DNA from: an uncultured Beijerinckiaceae bacterium
GTDB taxonomy: Bacteria > Pseudomonadota > Alphaproteobacteria > Rhizobiales > Beijerinckiaceae
Direction of reading: 5' to 3'
Assembly (NCBI GenBank): GCA_937863205.1
Contig: CALMGA010000384.1
Span: 1 to 8,939, forward strand
DNA: 8,939 bases
The notes under the pieces: generated by a model
Told to the model about the DNA's origin: nothing
Databases searched by the model: none
Seen by the model: the letters and a program-made list of their open reading frames with translations, nothing else
Shown here: piece after piece, positions 6,431 through 8,939 of the stretch
Numbering within the stretch: position 1 is the stretch's first letter
Layout of the letters: every line of letters begins with the position of its first letter
Position numbers and translations under genes: made by a program

Positions 6431-7748
6431 AAGTCCCTTCGGAGGTGGCGATGGCGGATCGATGCCGCGCCGATCCGTCCCGCCCGATGAGCAGCACCAG
6501 CGCCGAGGCGGCGAGGCAAACTAAGCCGGAGGCGACGAAGGCCACGGCATAGTTGCCGGTCGTCGTTCTCACGATGCCGGCGCCCCAGGCGGCCGCAGCG
6601 CCGCCGAGCTGGTGGGCGGCCTGGATCCAGCCGAACATCAGCGCCGCGTTCTCCTTGCCGAAAGCCCGCTCGCTGAGCCGCAGGGTCGGCGGCACTGTCG
6701 CGATCCAGTCGAGCCCATAGAACACCGCGAACAGGGAAAGGCCGTAGAAGCTGACATCGAAGGCGAGCGGCAGATACATCAGCGACAGGCCGCGCAGCCC
6801 GTAGTACCAGAACAGCAGCACGCGGCTGTCGTAGCGATCGGTCAGCCATCCCGAGGCGGTGGTGCCGATCAGGTCGCAGACGCCCATCAAGGCGAGGATG
6901 CCGGCAGCGCGCACCTCGGGAATGCCGTGGTCGACGCAGGCCGGGATCAGATGGGTGCCGATCAGCCCGCTCGTTGAAGCGCCGCACACGAAGAAGCTGC
7001 CGGCCAGCAGCCAGAAATCGCGCGAAGCGAACCCGAGCCTCAAGGCACCCAAGGCCCGCAGGACGGGATTGCCGGCGGCGACCGGCGCCGGCTCGACCTT
7101 TGAGCCGCCATAGGGCGGCAGGCCCATCTCGGCGGGCCGGTCGCGGACGAAACGCGCGACGACGGGCACCAGAACCAGCGCGGCCGCGGCAACGGCAAGC
7201 GAGGTGGCCCGCCATCCCAGGTCGGTGGCGGCCTTGGCGAGCACCGGCAGGAACAGGAGCTGGCCGGTGGCGCTGCTGGCGGTGAGAAGCCCGACCACCA
7301 GGCCGCGCCGGGTGGCGAACCAGCGGTTGGCGACGGTGGCGCCGAGAACCATCGCGATCATGCCGCTGCCGACGCCGACCATGATGCCCCAGAGCAGGAC
7401 GAGCTGCCAGATCGCGCGCATGAACACGGTGAGACCGGCTCCGCAGGCCAGCAGCAGCAGCGCCGCGCAGATCGCCCGCCGCAGCCCGAAACGCTCCATC
7501 ACGGCAACGGCGAAGGGGCCGACCAGTCCGTAGCGCATGATGTTGACGGCGACCGCGCCGCTGATGCCGGCCGTTGACCATCCGAACTCCTGCTTCAACG
7601 GCACGATCAGCACGCCCGGCGTCGAGCGGACGGACGCACCGACGAGCAGCACCAGGAAGGTCACGCCGGCGACGATCCAGGCATAGTGCAATCCGGCCGG
7701 GTGCCGCGGCTTCTCACCCGCCGTTGCTTGATTCGTCGGCCCAGTCAT
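6429..7748 (-). CDS. MFS transporter (12 predicted membrane segments)
   Basis: Inner-membrane transporter of the major facilitator superfamily, 439 residues, with about twelve hydrophobic helices in two halves of six. The first is near 23-40 (AWIVAGVTFLVLLVGASV). The MFS loop motif between helices 2 and 3 is recognisable as GLVGPFAVAVMERFGLRR (about 74-91), with Glu where Asp is usual. The matching loop of the second half is GWLTDRYDSR (D304). A soluble linker, YGGSKVEPAPVAAG, separates the halves. The overall look is of the monocarboxylate/oxalate-formate-like group, but the substrate cannot be told. The start is ATG 7748, whose A is shared with the stop of the marR gene (TGATG); a strong GGGAGGAG lies upstream. 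The frame continues upstream into marR, but that part is not coding. Gene order suggests it is controlled by the MarR protein, and a role in uptake or efflux is equally possible. Confidence 0.93.
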   Translation of the reverse strand: MTGPTNQATAGEKPRHPAGLHYAWIVAGVTFLVLLVGASVRSTPGVLIVPLKQEFGWSTAGISGAVAVNIMRYGLVGPFAVAVMERFGLRRAICAALLLLACGAGLTVFMRAIWQLVLLWGIMVGVGSGMIAMVLGATVANRWFATRRGLVVGLLTASSATGQLLFLPVLAKAATDLGWRATSLAVAAAALVLVPVVARFVRDRPAEMGLPPYGGSKVEPAPVAAGNPVLRALGALRLGFASRDFWLLAGSFFVCGASTSGLIGTHLIPACVDHGIPEVRAAGILALMGVCDLIGTTASGWLTDRYDSRVLLFWYYGLRGLSLMYLPLAFDVSFYGLSLFAVFYGLDWIATVPPTLRLSERAFGKENAALMFGWIQAAHQLGGAAAAWGAGIVRTTTGNYAVAFVASGLVCLAASALVLLIGRDGSARHRSAIATSEGT

Positions 7749-8251
7749 CACGCGGCTCCTCCCTCGAAGTCGACGTTTTCCACGCGCTTCAGCACGCCCC
7801 GCAGCTCCGCCGCCCTTGCCGGGCCGAACGCGCCGGCGAAGCGGGACTCCGCGCCGGCCCACAGCGCCCGCGCCTGCCGCACCAGCTCCGCGCCGCCGGG
7901 CGTCAGCGCGATCAGGCGGCTGCGACGGTCCGGCACGCCGACGCGCAGGGCGCGGAAGCCGCGGGCTTGGAGCGGCAGCAGCAGATGCCCGAAGGTCGAC
8001 CCGTCCATGACCAGACGTTTGGCAAGGTCGCGCACCCTCATCGGCCCGAAGAGGTTCAGCCGCGACAGGATCGCATACTGGTTCAAGCCGATGCCGGCCG
8101 GAGCCAGGGGCGCGTCGTAGAGCCTGGTGAGGTGGCGGGCGGCCTGCCGCAGGGCTGCGCAGGTGCATTCGGGCAGAGTGTCGGTCGGTTCATCACCGCG
8201 CCGGCGCCGGGAAGACTGGCCGGGAGATGCCGGCAGCGCGGGCCCGATCAC
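7748..8251 (-). CDS. MarR-family transcriptional regulator
   Basis: Cytoplasmic DNA-binding regulator with a MarR winged helix-turn-helix, here 167 residues from the GTG at 8251. LTRLYDAPLAPAGIGLNQYAILSRL is the usual first helix pair. MRVRDLAKRLVMDGSTFGHLLLPLQARGF is the helix-turn-helix, and the wing carries PDRRSRLIALTPGG (D108 to R112). MarR proteins bind palindromic operators as dimers and are usually released by small ligands or oxidation. Two cysteines in ECTC (C29, C31) just before the first helix recur in one branch of the family and could sense oxidants or metal. The GTG overlaps the stop of the upstream glycosidase gene (GTGA), and the gene's own stop overlaps the transporter ATG (TGATG). 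The start is uncertain: the MarR core needs only about 150 residues, and the nearest ATG (8193) is out of frame by one base. It most likely regulates the transporter operon. Confidence 0.85.
   Translation of the reverse strand: MIGPALPASPGQSSRRRRGDEPTDTLPECTCAALRQAARHLTRLYDAPLAPAGIGLNQYAILSRLNLFGPMRVRDLAKRLVMDGSTFGHLLLPLQARGFRALRVGVPDRRSRLIALTPGGAELVRQARALWAGAESRFAGAFGPARAAELRGVLKRVENVDFEGGAA
7756..7763 (-). promoter_or_regulatory. Strong ribosome-binding site for the MFS gene
   Basis: On the minus strand GGGAGGAG occupies 7763-7756, with the GGAGG core ending nine bases before the ATG at 7748. It lies inside the last codons of the marR gene and fixes the transporter start at 7748 rather than at any upstream codon in the same frame. 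Confidence 0.8.
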
Positions 8252-8939
8252 GGGCCTGCCGGCGAGTTCGCCGCACGCGCGAGGCGGTCGTCGCTGGCGC
8301 GAAGCGCGCGGGCGAGGTCGGCATCCCTGACGGCAGCGAGGGCGGCGATGACGGCAAAGGCGATGTCGGGGTCCCACGAGGCGAGCACGAGGTCGCCGCC
8401 GCCGCGGATGGTGGCGGCGGCATGGGCGGCGAGGTGCGTCCGGTACGGTGCCATCGCCGCATCGTCGGTGACGAGGATTCCGTCGAAGCCGAGCGTGCCC
8501 CTGAGCACGGCGATGAGCGCCGGCGAGGCGGATGCGGGGCGAAGCGGGTCGAGTCCATCGACGATGAGATGGCTCAGCATCACCCATGGCCTGGGACCGC
8601 CGGCGGCGGTGAGATCGCGAAAGGGGGCGAGGTCGCGCGCCTCGATCGCCGGCCTGTGCGCGGCGGCGACGTGGGTGTCGACGGTGACGTCGCCGAGGCC
8701 GGGGAAGTGCTTGATCGTGCAGCGCACGTTCCGCGCGGCGAGCACCCGGCAGTAGCGATCGGCGTCGCGCGACACCACGCCCGGGTCTGGCGACAGGCTG
8801 CGCAGGGCGATGCGGGAATTGCGGTCGCCGGGGTCGAGACGCCCGCGCGTGACGTCGACCACGGGAGCGAAGTTCACGTCGACGCCGAGGCGGGCGAGAG
8901 CGCCGGCCACCGCGCCCGCCGCGGCGGCGAGCGCATCCG
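8248..8939 (-). CDS. Glycoside hydrolase family 3 protein, NagZ-like (5' end outside window)
   Basis: Resembles beta-N-acetylhexosaminidases of GH3, the family of NagZ, which removes N-acetylglucosamine from peptidoglycan fragments during cell-wall recycling. The frame is open to the window edge (DALAAAAGAVAG before the first possible GTG at 8910), so the N-terminus lies outside. Visible motifs are LGVDVNFAPVVDV; KHFPGLGDVTVDTH (K codon at 8710-8712); WVMLSHLIVDGLDP; and LGFDGILVTDDAAM, which holds the expected Asp nucleophile (first D codon at 8464-8466). The D-T-H (D at 8677-8679, H at 8671-8673) matches the Asp-His acid/base dyad of NagZ, although the family usually has KHFPGHG and D-S-H. 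About 230 residues are present. The C-terminus is short, with no second GH3 domain, as in NagZ. Its TGA (8248-8250) lies inside the GTGA start of marR. No signal peptide can be judged. The NagZ activity is likely but not proven, because GH3 members vary. Confidence 0.85.
   Translation of the reverse strand, partial: DALAAAAGAVAGALARLGVDVNFAPVVDVTRGRLDPGDRNSRIALRSLSPDPGVVSRDADRYCRVLAARNVRCTIKHFPGLGDVTVDTHVAAAHRPAIEARDLAPFRDLTAAGGPRPWVMLSHLIVDGLDPLRPASASPALIAVLRGTLGFDGILVTDDAAMAPYRTHLAAHAAATIRGGGDLVLASWDPDIAFAVIAALAAVRDADLARALRASDDRLARAANSPAGP

Noticed and set aside
6238..7581. A long open minus-strand frame (447 codons) running past the transporter stop into the convergent spacer.
   Set aside because: It is arginine-rich, lies in another frame of the transporter gene and resembles no protein. 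Its tail over 6238-6430 might hide an old coding remnant, but I see no motif to support that.
6429..8168. One 579-residue minus-strand frame covering both the transporter and most of the MarR gene.
   Set aside because: The part before residue 141 is arginine/proline-rich shadow of the MarR gene. A strong ribosome-binding site and ATG at 7748 start the transporter.

Overview
The window is GC-rich (roughly two thirds G+C in the core genes) and looks like the chromosome of an alphaproteobacterium, probably of the Hyphomicrobiales/Rhizobiales type. That guess rests on the sucA-sucB-lpd order, the codon use, a dCache chemoreceptor and the style of the MarR/MFS genes. No species can be named from the sequence alone.

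Layout. Plus strand, 1-3701: the distal part of a 2-oxoglutarate dehydrogenase operon. It holds the last 172 codons of sucA (E1), complete sucB (E2), a small lower-GC reading frame that looks broken by a frameshift, and complete lpd (E3). Together E1, E2 and E3 form the TCA-cycle complex that turns 2-oxoglutarate into succinyl-CoA. 3702-4018: a spacer with two GC-rich hairpins and then an AT-richer stretch with nested inverted repeats just ahead of the next gene. 4019-6055: a complete membrane chemoreceptor (dCache sensor, HAMP, MCP signalling domain) with no other che genes nearby.

6056-6428: a gap between convergent genes that is dense in inverted repeats. Its centre (6181-6290) folds on paper into a four-way junction: a perfect 13-bp closing stem enclosing three hairpin arms with almost no unpaired linker. 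This is the least explained object in the window and my main finding.

Minus strand, 8939-6429: a tight three-gene unit read right to left. It consists of a glycoside hydrolase family 3 protein (5' end outside the window), a MarR-family regulator and a 12-helix MFS transporter. The junctions overlap by GTGA and TGATG, so the three are very likely co-transcribed and translationally coupled. A MarR protein next to a transporter usually controls it; the substrate cannot be read from the sequence.

No tRNA, rRNA, CRISPR array, recognisable transposase or prophage gene was seen.
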